A DNA stretch of 64,000 nt, from assembly GCF_001597735.1 (NCBI RefSeq), contig NZ_LUTS01000007.1, positions 124,001 to 188,000 of the forward strand, in the 5' to 3' direction. Numbering within the stretch: the first letter of the stretch is position 1; the number at the start of each line of letters is the position of its first letter. This stretch comes from Neptuniibacter pectenicola (GTDB lineage Bacteria; Pseudomonadota; Gammaproteobacteria; Pseudomonadales; Balneatricaceae). The notes under the pieces are model-generated. The model ran no database searches, was not told the DNA's origin, and was given only the letters and a program-made list of their open reading frames with translations. The position numbers and the translations under genes were made by a program. Shown here piece after piece: positions 30,012 through 38,569 of the stretch.

Positions 30012-30042
30012 GCTATGACTGACGGTTTTTGTTAGTCATAGC
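30012..30042 (+). terminator. Hairpin after sohB, probable terminator
   Basis: Arms GCTATGACT and AGTCATAGC (extended by three more pairs, one of them a G-T wobble) around a T-rich loop, 31 bp after the sohB stop. The following T content is modest, so termination may be partial. Confidence 0.5.
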
Positions 30043-30111
30043 TTGATTAGTAGATGGATTTTTTTATTATAATTTGTCACTATCTGTTTTAAACGCCAGT
30101 TTGGAGCTTGG

Positions 30112-30771
30112 ATGAATCATAAAGGAACATCTGCGAGTATTATCAAGGCTGCAGAAATCCTGTTTGCGGAGCAGGGGTTTGCTGAGACAACTGTTCGTCA
30201 AATTACCAGCAAGGCTGATGTTAATTTAGCGGCGATCAATTATCACTTTGGTTCTAAAAAAGGGTTGATTCAAGCGGTGGCTGAGAAATTTTTGACGCCC
30301 CTGTGCACTGAATTAACCTCAATGTTAGAGCAGCGCCAGTCGTCTACGGATGCCGGTCAGGTAACCTTAGATGAGTTGCTCGAGATTTTGATGCGCACGC
30401 TCTTAGTCGTCAACCGTGATAATGTAAATGCATTGGCGGTATTTATGCGTTTGCTTGAACTCTCATATATGCAAAATCAAGAAGAGTTGCGTGAGTTTCT
30501 TGTCGCTCGTTATCAAGATACCTTGCAACCCTTTATTCTACTACTGCGTGAAGATGCCGCGCCGATGGAAGATGATGAGTTCTTCTGGCGACTCCATTTT
30601 TTATTGGGTTCAATCACCTTTACGTTGTCTAATTTTCAAACCCTTCATACGATCGAGAAACGTGAATATCAACGTGGTGCTGAGGTAGAGAAGATCCTCC
30701 ATCGTATGATTCCTGTACTGTCTGCTGGTTTACAGGCGCGTGCGGATAAAACCTATTTTTGTCGCGTTTAA
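30112..30771 (+). CDS. psrA: PsrA-like TetR-family regulator (fatty-acid responsive)
   Basis: A 219-residue TetR-family repressor/activator. The N-terminal HTH (about residues 8-55) includes TTVRQITSKADVNLAAINYHFGSKKGLIQAV, written here in two parts: ITSKADVNLAAINYHF and GSKKGLIQAV. This closely resembles Pseudomonas PsrA, and the gene is upstream of nagZ as psrA is in Pseudomonas. PsrA there responds to long-chain fatty acids and controls beta-oxidation genes and rpoS. The regulon in this organism is not visible; the next gene starts 5 bp after its stop, suggesting co-transcription with the peptidoglycan-recycling genes. Confidence 0.82.
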   Translation: MNHKGTSASIIKAAEILFAEQGFAETTVRQITSKADVNLAAINYHFGSKKGLIQAVAEKFLTPLCTELTSMLEQRQSSTDAGQVTLDELLEILMRTLLVVNRDNVNALAVFMRLLELSYMQNQEELREFLVARYQDTLQPFILLLREDAAPMEDDEFFWRLHFLLGSITFTLSNFQTLHTIEKREYQRGAEVEKILHRMIPVLSAGLQARADKTYFCRV

Positions 30772-30775
30772 CCCT

Positions 30776-31255
30776 ATGCTTGAGGTTCACATCTCTATTA
30801 GTCGTCAGCAGTTATCACTGGTTGACGGATCTAAGGTCGTTGCTACTTACTCGATTTCTACTGCGCTAAATGGGGCGGGGGAGCAGAAAAATAGTGGCTG
30901 TACACCGCGGGGAAAACACTACATTCGAGCAAAAATAGGGGCAGATTTGCCCCTGAATGCTGTTTTTGTTGGACGTCGATTCACCGGTGAAATCTATTCT
31001 TCTGAGCTGGCCCGTTCATTTCCCAAGCGAGACTGGATACTGACCCGTATTTTATGGCTATCCGGGTGTGAGCGGGGATTTAATCGTCTTGGTAATAGCG
31101 ATAGTATGCAGCGGTATATTTATATTCATGGCACCCCCGATTCCGAACCTATGGGCGTTGCGCGCTCTCATGGTTGCGTGCGTATGCGTAATTCAGACAT
31201 GCTTGAGCTGTTTGATTTGGTTTCCTGTGGAACGCCGGTTTTTATTCAAGAGTAA
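30776..31255 (+). CDS. Cytosolic YkuD-family enzyme, probable ElsL-type L,D-carboxypeptidase
   Basis: A 159-residue protein that consists only of a YkuD (L,D-transpeptidase) domain. The catalytic motif HGT...SHGCVRM is intact, with H118, S131, H132, G133 and nucleophile C134. It has no signal peptide or membrane helix in either possible start (ATG 30776, or GTG 30740 inside psrA adding 12 residues). A cytosolic YkuD enzyme beside nagZ fits the ElsL class known from Acinetobacter, which trims D-Ala from recycled muropeptides in place of LdcA. The activity is inferred; a periplasmic cross-linking role would need an export signal that I do not see. Confidence 0.78.
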   Translation: MLEVHISISRQQLSLVDGSKVVATYSISTALNGAGEQKNSGCTPRGKHYIRAKIGADLPLNAVFVGRRFTGEIYSSELARSFPKRDWILTRILWLSGCERGFNRLGNSDSMQRYIYIHGTPDSEPMGVARSHGCVRMRNSDMLELFDLVSCGTPVFIQE

Positions 31256-31271
31256 GTAATTAGGCTTATCT

Positions 31272-32282
31272 ATGATGCAAGCTTCCCTGTTTCTTGATTT
31301 AGATGGTATTGAGCTGACGTCAGCTGAATCTAAATTATTGCAGCACCCCCTGATCGGCGGCGTTATTCTTTTTGGGCGAAATACAGAGTCTGCCAGTCAA
31401 GTTAAGGTCTTAGTCAAACAGATCCGTGAGCTACGTCCAGACGTTATTATCAGTATTGATCAAGAGGGTGGACGGGTACAGCGCTTAAAAGAGGGGGTTA
31501 CGCTGCTGCCGCCGGTACAGTGTGTCTATGACCTATTTAACGTTGATAAGGCAGAGGGTGCGCGCGCAGCGGCTCAGTTGGGTTATTTGATGGCTGCCGA
31601 GATGCGCCTTTTAGATATTGATCTGAGTTTTGCGCCGGTGTTAGATGTCGATTATGGGCGTAATACAGTGATTGGTAATCGTGCTTTTGCAACGGACTAT
31701 CAAGCCGTGACGCCGTTGTCGGAGGCTTATATTTCGGGTATGGCTGATGCGGGCATGGCCGCGACAGGTAAGCACTTTCCCGGGCATGGCTGGGCGAATG
31801 CGGACACCCATCATGGGGATGCGGTTGATGACCGTTCTTTCTCCCAGCTCTGGGATACTGACATGCAGCCCTTTAAACGGGCGATAGATAACGGGATGGA
31901 GGCGATGATGTTTGCTCATGTGCTCTACCCTGAGTGCGATGCGGCGCCCGCCGGTTACTCGACCTTTTGGATGCAGAAAATATTGCGAGAGCGGCTTGGT
32001 TTTAGCGGTATTATTTTTAGTGATGACCTGAGTATGAAGGCAGCGCATAGTGTGGGTGGTTATGCGCAGAGAGCCGAAAAAGCGTTGCAGGCAGGGTGTC
32101 AGGCGATACTGTGTTGTAATGATCGAACAGGTACAATGGAGATCTTGGCATATCTAGAGACTTCAGGCTGTACGCCATTGTCGGAGCTCGTTAAATTGAA
32201 AGGTTCAGATTGGACTGTAGAGCATGAAAGATTAGCGTCTGCGCGTCTTTTAGCAAAAAAATTGATGGATAACGGAAAATGA
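31272..32282 (+). CDS. nagZ: NagZ, cytosolic beta-N-acetylhexosaminidase
   Basis: A 336-residue glycoside hydrolase family 3 enzyme, equal in size to E. coli NagZ (341). Key motifs: SIDQEGGRVQRL (about residue 62), the catalytic His loop ATGKHFPGHGWANADTHH (about 158-175) and the nucleophile Asp in IIFSDDLSMKAAH (about 246). It removes GlcNAc from GlcNAc-anhydroMurNAc peptides during cell-wall recycling, generating signals that in other bacteria induce AmpC. Starts 16 bp after the YkuD gene and overlaps the MscS gene by four bases. Confidence 0.96.
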   Translation: MMQASLFLDLDGIELTSAESKLLQHPLIGGVILFGRNTESASQVKVLVKQIRELRPDVIISIDQEGGRVQRLKEGVTLLPPVQCVYDLFNVDKAEGARAAAQLGYLMAAEMRLLDIDLSFAPVLDVDYGRNTVIGNRAFATDYQAVTPLSEAYISGMADAGMAATGKHFPGHGWANADTHHGDAVDDRSFSQLWDTDMQPFKRAIDNGMEAMMFAHVLYPECDAAPAGYSTFWMQKILRERLGFSGIIFSDDLSMKAAHSVGGYAQRAEKALQAGCQAILCCNDRTGTMEILAYLETSGCTPLSELVKLKGSDWTVEHERLASARLLAKKLMDNGK

Positions 32283-33415
32283 TAGAGCTACTGAATCAGT
32301 TATTGACTGAATATTTACCTTCGTATGACGCCTCCGCGTGGATGATCTTGTCGGTTGCGATCTGTGTGGCAGCGGTTGTAGCTGATATTGTAACGCGCGT
32401 TTTGCTGGGCCAGCTGATGGGGCAAGCAGAAAAGACAAAGATGCTATGGGATGATGTGATCCTTAATGCCTTTAGTCGTCCGTTGTTGTTTCTCATTTGG
32501 TTGAGCGCAGGGTACTGGCTGGTACAGATTTTCCAAGCGCATTTATCAATCCAAGTGCTGGATGATGATAGTCCGCTGCCTCGTTCAGTGCTGATTATCA
32601 TTATTGCGTGGTCGTTTTTCCGCTTCCTTAATGGGATTGAAGAAGTCTTGGTGATGCCTGACCGTATGGTTAAGCCCATGGACCCGACAACGGTGGGGGC
32701 GCTTGGCCGTTTAGTTCGTCTGATCCTGTTAGTTATTATCATCATGATTGTGATGCAAAACTACGGTTACAGCATCTCAGGTATTCTCGCCTTTGGGGGT
32801 ATTGGGGGTATCGCTGTTGGTTTTGCGGCTAAGGATATTTTGGCCAACTTTTTTGGTGGCTTAATGATCTATCTGGATCGGCCGTTTAAAGTGGGTGATT
32901 GGATCCGCTCTCCGGATAAGCAGATTGAAGGGACGGTAGAGGATATCGGCTGGCGTCAAACTCGCATCCGTACGTTTGATAAACGGCCTTTGTATGTACC
33001 TAACGCAACCTTTGCTAATATATCGGTGGAAAATCCATCCCGTATGACAAACCGTCGTATCTATGAGTACGTGGGTGTGCGTTATGATGATTCGGCTCAG
33101 TTGACCGGTATTATTGCTGAGGTTAAAAGTATGTTGTTAGCGCATCCTGAGATCGATACAAAACAAACGTTAATCGTTAATTTTGACCGCTTTGGGCCGT
33201 CATCGTTAGACTTTTTTATCTATACCTTTACAAAAACAACGAACTGGATCCGCTTTCACGAGATCAAGCAGGATGTGATGGTCAATGTGATGAATATTAT
33301 TGAGAAGAATGGCGCATCAATCGCCTTTCCAACAACGACTGTTCACTTGGCGAGCCAGCCTCCTTTTGCAATGGATGAGCCTGCGCTAGGGAAAGAGTTT
33401 GCAGAACCTCGTTAG
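32279..33415 (+). CDS. MscS-family mechanosensitive channel
   Basis: A 378-residue small-conductance channel. Four membrane helices are predictable (about residues 20-42, 62-84, 101-118, 140-165), the last being the pore helix with GGIGGIAVGFAAKDILANFFGG. The cytoplasmic MscS beta domain follows (DRPFKVGDWI, then VEDIGWRQTRIRTFDKRPLY and YVPNATFANISVENPSRM) and an alpha/beta C-terminal domain. Larger than E. coli MscS (286) and nearer YbdG/YnaI-type channels. It releases solutes on osmotic downshock. The ATGA overlap couples it to nagZ, a pairing that would link wall turnover with turgor protection. Confidence 0.9.
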   Translation: MIELLNQLLTEYLPSYDASAWMILSVAICVAAVVADIVTRVLLGQLMGQAEKTKMLWDDVILNAFSRPLLFLIWLSAGYWLVQIFQAHLSIQVLDDDSPLPRSVLIIIIAWSFFRFLNGIEEVLVMPDRMVKPMDPTTVGALGRLVRLILLVIIIMIVMQNYGYSISGILAFGGIGGIAVGFAAKDILANFFGGLMIYLDRPFKVGDWIRSPDKQIEGTVEDIGWRQTRIRTFDKRPLYVPNATFANISVENPSRMTNRRIYEYVGVRYDDSAQLTGIIAEVKSMLLAHPEIDTKQTLIVNFDRFGPSSLDFFIYTFTKTTNWIRFHEIKQDVMVNVMNIIEKNGASIAFPTTTVHLASQPPFAMDEPALGKEFAEPR

Positions 33416-33422
33416 TTAAGTA

Positions 33423-33453
33423 CCCATAAGCCCCGCGCGCAGGGGCTTATGGG
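33423..33453. terminator. GC-rich hairpin between convergent genes
   Basis: A perfect 12-bp stem (CCCATAAGCCCC / GGGGCTTATGGG) with a 7-nt GCGCGCA loop between the MscS gene and hpt. No T-run on either side, so it may act as a bidirectional 3'-end structure rather than a classical terminator. Confidence 0.6.
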
Positions 33454-33472
33454 TGTTGTCAGCGGGCGAGGT

Positions 33473-34042
33473 TTATTCGCGCTCTCTGACTGCAAAAATC
33501 CCCGGGGCGTTTCGCCAATAGCCTTTGTAATCCATGCCGTAGCCAAAGACGTAGCGATCTTCAATTTCAAGACCAATAAAGTCGGCTTGTAGTACTGGTG
33601 TCGCTGTGGGGGTGCGGTTGTGGTTCTTGTGTACAAGTACCGCTACCTTCACTTCGCTGGCCCCTTCTGCGTGACAATAGTTCACAATCTCTGTCAGGGT
33701 TATGCCCTCATCAAATATGTCATCAACGATGAGTACCGCTCGTCCTTTAACGTCAATTTGGGGTTTCATGAGCCATTCAAGGCTGTGGCCTGATGTTGTA
33801 TTGCGATAGCGCGTTGCATGTAGATAGCCCGCTTCAAGCGGGAAGTTTAGCTTTGTCAGTAGCTTTCCTCCCACTACTAGGCCGCCATTTAATACGGGGA
33901 AGACTACGGGCGTTTTATCCGCCATATCTTCAGTGACCAGTGCTGCCAATTTGTTGATTGCCTGCTCGACCTCCGCCTCGCTGTAGAGAAGGTCTGCTTG
34001 GATGTAAACGCGTTTTATCTCTTCCTCATCTATTTTAGGCAT
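33473..34042 (-). CDS. hpt: Hypoxanthine-guanine phosphoribosyltransferase
   Basis: A 189-residue type I PRTase. The PRPP-binding motif VLIVDDIFDEGITL is at about residues 102-115, and the flexible-loop and hood parts (GYLHATRYRNTTSGH about 73; DRYVFGYGMDYKGYWRN about 160) are characteristic of the hypoxanthine-guanine group. It salvages purine bases to nucleotides using PRPP. The gene stands in the mfd/csiV neighbourhood but is separated from csiV by a terminator. Confidence 0.92.
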   Translation of the reverse strand: MPKIDEEEIKRVYIQADLLYSEAEVEQAINKLAALVTEDMADKTPVVFPVLNGGLVVGGKLLTKLNFPLEAGYLHATRYRNTTSGHSLEWLMKPQIDVKGRAVLIVDDIFDEGITLTEIVNYCHAEGASEVKVAVLVHKNHNRTPTATPVLQADFIGLEIEDRYVFGYGMDYKGYWRNAPGIFAVRERE

Positions 34043-34070
34043 GATGGTTTTTCTCTTTAATCGGATATGA

Positions 34071-34109
34071 AAAAGCCCAGTTATGAAGCAGCTTCATTGG
34101 ACTGGGCTT
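34071..34109 (-). terminator. Terminator of the mfd-csiV transcript
   Basis: Arms AAGCCCAGT and ACTGGGCTT enclose an inner ATGAAGC/GCTTCAT hairpin; on the minus strand it ends in TTTTT, 24 bp past the csiV stop. Confidence 0.85.
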
Positions 34110-34132
34110 GATGGTTAATCTTGTGGGGTAGG

Positions 34133-34855
34133 TTAGCGAACGGGTCTAATCTCTACCAAGATTCCCATGAGTGGGTGATCTATATAATGGAGCTCTTTTG
34201 ATTTCATGCGCCGCGCCTGATCAAGGTTGACCGTTAATATATCGGGGATGGCGGGGAATAGTTCGTTAGACATTGCGCTAGTGGCTGTACTGCTGGCTTG
34301 CATCGTGATTAAAGCAGCGGCTTGAGCGTTATCAGCGCTGTTTTCGACGGTGGTGTTGATCGGTGACTGTAGCAAGGCATTCTCGTCCGCGGTTAGCTTG
34401 CGGCTTAGGAATAGGTTGGGGCGAAAATGAAGATAAGTGCCTCGGCCTACAGCGATGTAGCCATCGAGTTCATACATACCATTATCGAGGATCTCGCCAC
34501 CGGTAATATGGATAGGGCGGGGTGTTTGGGTGCGGTAAACCGGTTGCATCCAGCCCGCGTGGAATAAAATTTTATAAGGGCCAGAGTTACGTAAGCGCTT
34601 TTTTGCATCATGTAAGCTTAATGAGCTGCCGGGTAAGCGTTTATAGGCGCTTCCCTCTGCATTCGAGGGCTTTAAGTTGAGGGCATTGCTCGGTACGGGA
34701 ATTTCTTTGATTTCAGGCCAATATTCGTCAGCAAGAGGTGCGCTGTCTTGATTAGCAAAAACGACGACTTCAACCTTATACCAATCAGCCGCGTGGGCGG
34801 TCAGGGTGGTTAGGGCTAAAACGCTAAGGATTATGGCTCTGCACAATTTTATCAT
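34133..34855 (-). CDS. csiV: CsiV, peptidoglycan-binding periplasmic protein
   Basis: A 240-residue exported protein: signal peptide with AHA cleavage at about residue 22, then the family start DWYKVEVVVFANQDS and the EYWPEIKEIP segment. CsiV was defined in Vibrio, where it supports growth with D-amino acids through LpoA/PBP1A; the homologue sits next to mfd in many gammaproteobacteria. The C-terminus has the conserved RRMKSKELHYIDHPLMGILV (about 215-234). It overlaps mfd by four bases (ATGA). Confidence 0.85.
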   Translation of the reverse strand: MIKLCRAIILSVLALTTLTAHAADWYKVEVVVFANQDSAPLADEYWPEIKEIPVPSNALNLKPSNAEGSAYKRLPGSSLSLHDAKKRLRNSGPYKILFHAGWMQPVYRTQTPRPIHITGGEILDNGMYELDGYIAVGRGTYLHFRPNLFLSRKLTADENALLQSPINTTVENSADNAQAAALITMQASSTATSAMSNELFPAIPDILTVNLDQARRMKSKELHYIDHPLMGILVEIRPVR

Positions 34856-37800
34856 GATGTTTTAACTGCCAGATCGCTCAAGAGGCTTTCAATAGCGTTG
34901 AAGCGAGCGTCGGTCTTCTCCATGTTTAGGCTAAAACGTAATTTGTCTGCGCCTTCAAGTTTATACTTTTGTGGTTGATTTTGAACCATTTTTACCAGTG
35001 TTAATGGATCAACTTTAGCATCGGCTGCAAATTCAATGCGGCCATTTTCTACGCCCGCATCAATTTTTACAATGTTCATCGCTTCTGCGCGTAATTTAAG
35101 TTCAGTTATTTGGAAAAGATTTTTCACTTGATCGGGTAGTAGGCCAAAGCGATCGATCATCTCTATTTGTAGCTCTTTGAGCTCTTTTGATGAGCTCGCA
35201 TTGGCGATGCGTTTATACATAATTAAGCGGCTATGTACATCAGGGAGATAATCATCGGGAATAAGCGCAGATAGATGTAGATTGACCTCTGCACCATGCC
35301 TTAGGGGTTGATCCATGTTAGGGGTTTTTCCTTCCCTAATTGATTCAACCGCTTGCTCAAGCATCTCCATAAAGAGGGAGAAGCCTACGGTCTGCATTTG
35401 GCCGCTCTGCTCTTCGCCTAATAATTCACCGGCGCCGCGTATCTCTAAATCATGGGTCGCAAGGGTGAAGCCTGCGCCAAGATCGTTTGTGCTTTCGATC
35501 GCCTCTAGGCGTTTAACCGCATCTTTGGTCATCGACTTTTTATGCGGGGTTAGTAAGTAAGCATAAGCTTGATGGTGCGAGCGGCCTACGCGTCCCCGGA
35601 GTTGGTGCAGTTGGGCGAGGCCAAACTTGTCTGCGCGGTCGATAATGATCGTATTTGCATTGGGAACGTCGATCCCCGTTTCGATAATGGTGGTGCACAG
35701 TAAGATATTAAAACGCTTATGGTAGAAGTCGGACATGACCTGTTCCAGTTCGCGCTCGCGCATCTGTCCATGGCCGACGCCTATGCGTGCTTCAGGTACA
35801 AGCTCACGTAGTTCTTCGGCGGTTTTTTCTATGCTTTTAACTTCGTTGTGTAGGTAGTAGATCTGCCCGCCACGTAGCAGTTCACGCAGGATTGCTTCTT
35901 TAACGACAGTCGTGTCGCTATAGCGTACAAATGTTTTAACCGATAAGCGTTTGGCCGGTGGCGTTGCGATGATCGAGAGGTCGCGTATGCCTGACATTGC
36001 CATGTTTAGCGTTCGAGGGATCGGCGTTGCGGTGAGCGTTAAAATATCTACTTCTGCACGAAGTGATTTTAAGCGCTCCTTTTGTTGAACGCCGAAGCGG
36101 TGTTCTTCATCAATAATGACAAGACCAAGGTCTTTAAAATTGATGCCGCCGTTAAGCAGCTTGTGGGTACCAATTACAATGTCCACGCTACCGGCTTCCA
36201 GTTTTTCGACAGCGCCATCCTGCTGTTTGCTGGAACGGAAGCGCGAGATAAGCTCGATGTTAATTGGCCAGTCGGCAAACCTATCCTGAAAATTTTGGAA
36301 GTGCTGTGAAGCCAATAGAGTGGTGGGGACTAAGATAACCACCTGTTTGCCGCTTTGTACGGCCATAAACGCGGCACGCATCGCGACTTCTGTTTTACCA
36401 AAGCCAACGTCACCACAGATTAAGCGGTCCATCGGTTGGGGTGCGGTCATGTCACGAATGACATTGCCAATGGCAGCGGCTTGATCAGGGGTTTCTTCAA
36501 ACGGGAAGGACGCTGAGAACTGAAGATATTGCTCATCAGGGTCGTGAAACTTAAAGCCTTTTCGTGCTGCCCGTCGCGCATAAATATCGAGGAGCTCTGC
36601 GGCTGCGTCATGGGCTTTCTCGGCAGCTTTACGTTTAGCCTTACTCCATTGTTCGGTGCCTAGGCGATGTAAGGGCGCATTTTCGTCCCCCGCACCGGTG
36701 TACCGGCTTATTAAGTGCAGGGAGGAAACGGGTACATAGAGTTTCGCTTCTTCAGCATATTCGAGGGTGAGAAACTCATTCGCCTGACCCTCAAGCTCAA
36801 TGATCTGTAAGCCCAAATAGCGACCGACACCATGATCGAGGTGAACAACCGGCGAGCCCGGATTGAGCTCCGAGAGGTTTTTGATGACCTGATCGTTTTG
36901 CTCTTGCTCCCGTGAGCGGCGTCGGCGCTGAAAAACTTGTCGACCAAACAGCTGAGTTTCCGTGATTAAGTGAAATTCACCCGGGACGGATAGACCTTGT
37001 TCTAAAGGGAACTCGGTGATGGCTAGATCAAGCGATGAGTTGGCAAAGGCTGACCAGTTGTCGGTTTGTGTGGGCTTAATGTTTATGCGGGAGAGTAATT
37101 CAAGTAGTGCTTCCCGTCGGCCTGCGGATTCTGCGCAAAAAAGGACGGCCCCGTCGCGCTGTATTAAAAAAGATTGCAGTGCGGCCAGCGGTTCTTTTTG
37201 TTGCGAATTAACCGGTAACTCTGGCGGCTGGATACAGTCTAGATTTGATCTGCCCGCTTTCTCTTCAATAAGGTCTGCATGTAAGGTCAGGCGGCCATAA
37301 TTTTTGAGTGAGGCAAAGAGTTCATCGGTGGATAGAAAAAGTGATGAGGGCGGTAGCACGGGGTTGGTAATGTCGTGTCTGCGCTGCTCGTAACGCTCAC
37401 TGACCTCATCCGCGAAGAGGTTTGCGGCATCTTCTAATCCATCATTGACCAATATCTGCGTATCTTTAGGTAGCGATGCGAAGATCGAGCTGCACTCATC
37501 AAAAAATAGCGGTAAATAGTACTCAATACCGGGTGAGGCAAGTCCGTCGTTAATGTTGGTATAAATGGGGCACTGCTTATAATCTACATCAAACTGTTCG
37601 CGCCAGCGTGATTTAAAGCCGCTGATAGCGCGTTTGTCGAAGGGGAACTCTTTAGCGGGTAATAAATTGATGGCATCGATACGTTCGATTGATATCTGTG
37701 TTTCGGTATTAAAGGTACGTAAGGTTTCGATCTCGTCATCGAATAGTTCTATTCGAAACGGTAATTCACTGCCCGTGGGAAAGAGATCAATAATGGAGCC

Positions 37801-38298
37801 ACGAATGGTGAATTCGCCATGCTCCAATACGGCATCGACCGCATGGTAGCCTGCATCTGAGAGTTGTCTGCGAAGGTTCTCAACATCAATGGTGTCGCCG
37901 ACTTTTAAATCAAAGCAATTTGCCGCAATAAACTCAGCGGGTGCAGTGCGGTGCATCAAGGTGCTAAGCGGGACGATTAAAATGCCTTGTTTAAGGCTGG
38001 GAAGGCGATTGAGTGTGGAAATTCGCTCTGAAATAATGTCTTGGTGAGGGGAAAATGTGTCGTAAGGCAGCGTTTCCCAGTCAGGAAAAGACAATATCTC
38101 TTGTGATTCCTCCTTAAAGAAACAAACTTCATTGTATAAGCGGTTAGCTTGGTTAGTATCGTTAGTGATAACAAGCGTGACCCCTTCATAGCGTTTTGCC
38201 GCATCGGTAATAAGGTAGCCTGCAGCGGCACCAAAGACTTGGCCTATATGTTTTCGATCGCCTGGACCTGAAGGTAGGGGGTAGTTCAGCTGTAGCAC
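34852..38298 (-). CDS. mfd: Mfd, transcription-repair coupling factor
   Basis: A 1148-residue translocase matching E. coli Mfd in size and order. The N-terminal UvrB-homology region (YDTFSPHQDI about 100) is followed by the RNA polymerase-interacting domain (GSPVVHLDHGVGRYLGL about 483), the helicase core with Walker A GDVGFGKTEVAMRAAF (about 630), DEEHRFG, TLTATPIPRTLNMA and QLRGRVGRSHHQAYAYL (about 885), and the C-terminal regulatory D7 domain. It removes stalled RNA polymerase and recruits UvrA. GTG start at 38298 with an AGGAG site seven bases upstream. Confidence 0.97.
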   Translation of the reverse strand: MLQLNYPLPSGPGDRKHIGQVFGAAAGYLITDAAKRYEGVTLVITNDTNQANRLYNEVCFFKEESQEILSFPDWETLPYDTFSPHQDIISERISTLNRLPSLKQGILIVPLSTLMHRTAPAEFIAANCFDLKVGDTIDVENLRRQLSDAGYHAVDAVLEHGEFTIRGSIIDLFPTGSELPFRIELFDDEIETLRTFNTETQISIERIDAINLLPAKEFPFDKRAISGFKSRWREQFDVDYKQCPIYTNINDGLASPGIEYYLPLFFDECSSIFASLPKDTQILVNDGLEDAANLFADEVSERYEQRRHDITNPVLPPSSLFLSTDELFASLKNYGRLTLHADLIEEKAGRSNLDCIQPPELPVNSQQKEPLAALQSFLIQRDGAVLFCAESAGRREALLELLSRINIKPTQTDNWSAFANSSLDLAITEFPLEQGLSVPGEFHLITETQLFGRQVFQRRRRSREQEQNDQVIKNLSELNPGSPVVHLDHGVGRYLGLQIIELEGQANEFLTLEYAEEAKLYVPVSSLHLISRYTGAGDENAPLHRLGTEQWSKAKRKAAEKAHDAAAELLDIYARRAARKGFKFHDPDEQYLQFSASFPFEETPDQAAAIGNVIRDMTAPQPMDRLICGDVGFGKTEVAMRAAFMAVQSGKQVVILVPTTLLASQHFQNFQDRFADWPINIELISRFRSSKQQDGAVEKLEAGSVDIVIGTHKLLNGGINFKDLGLVIIDEEHRFGVQQKERLKSLRAEVDILTLTATPIPRTLNMAMSGIRDLSIIATPPAKRLSVKTFVRYSDTTVVKEAILRELLRGGQIYYLHNEVKSIEKTAEELRELVPEARIGVGHGQMRERELEQVMSDFYHKRFNILLCTTIIETGIDVPNANTIIIDRADKFGLAQLHQLRGRVGRSHHQAYAYLLTPHKKSMTKDAVKRLEAIESTNDLGAGFTLATHDLEIRGAGELLGEEQSGQMQTVGFSLFMEMLEQAVESIREGKTPNMDQPLRHGAEVNLHLSALIPDDYLPDVHSRLIMYKRIANASSSKELKELQIEMIDRFGLLPDQVKNLFQITELKLRAEAMNIVKIDAGVENGRIEFAADAKVDPLTLVKMVQNQPQKYKLEGADKLRFSLNMEKTDARFNAIESLLSDLAVKTS

Positions 38299-38569
38299 TG
38301 CGATACTCCTGTTCGCATGAAGTTAATTCTGGCTGAGTAGTTTAGCGGCTAGAAACATAATTGATAGCGTTTAAGGGGGAATGGGGTGCTTTTTATGGCG
38401 GAATTTATCTGTTGCTTGTATGGTTCGAAAGTATATCCCTTTGAATTTGCTCAATAGCTATTAAAAGAGGATAATGCGCACCAAATTTTTAGGGGATCTG
38501 CTAATAGATGATGTCTTGTCGTTTATTAGTGGTTGCCAACGAGTTGACATAGCTTTTTGGAGTCTCATT

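Noticed and set aside
30740-30775. GTG 30740 as start of the YkuD gene
   Set aside because: It lies inside psrA and adds 12 residues that give neither a signal peptide nor a clearly better ribosome site; ATG 30776 begins directly at the domain, though the choice is not certain.
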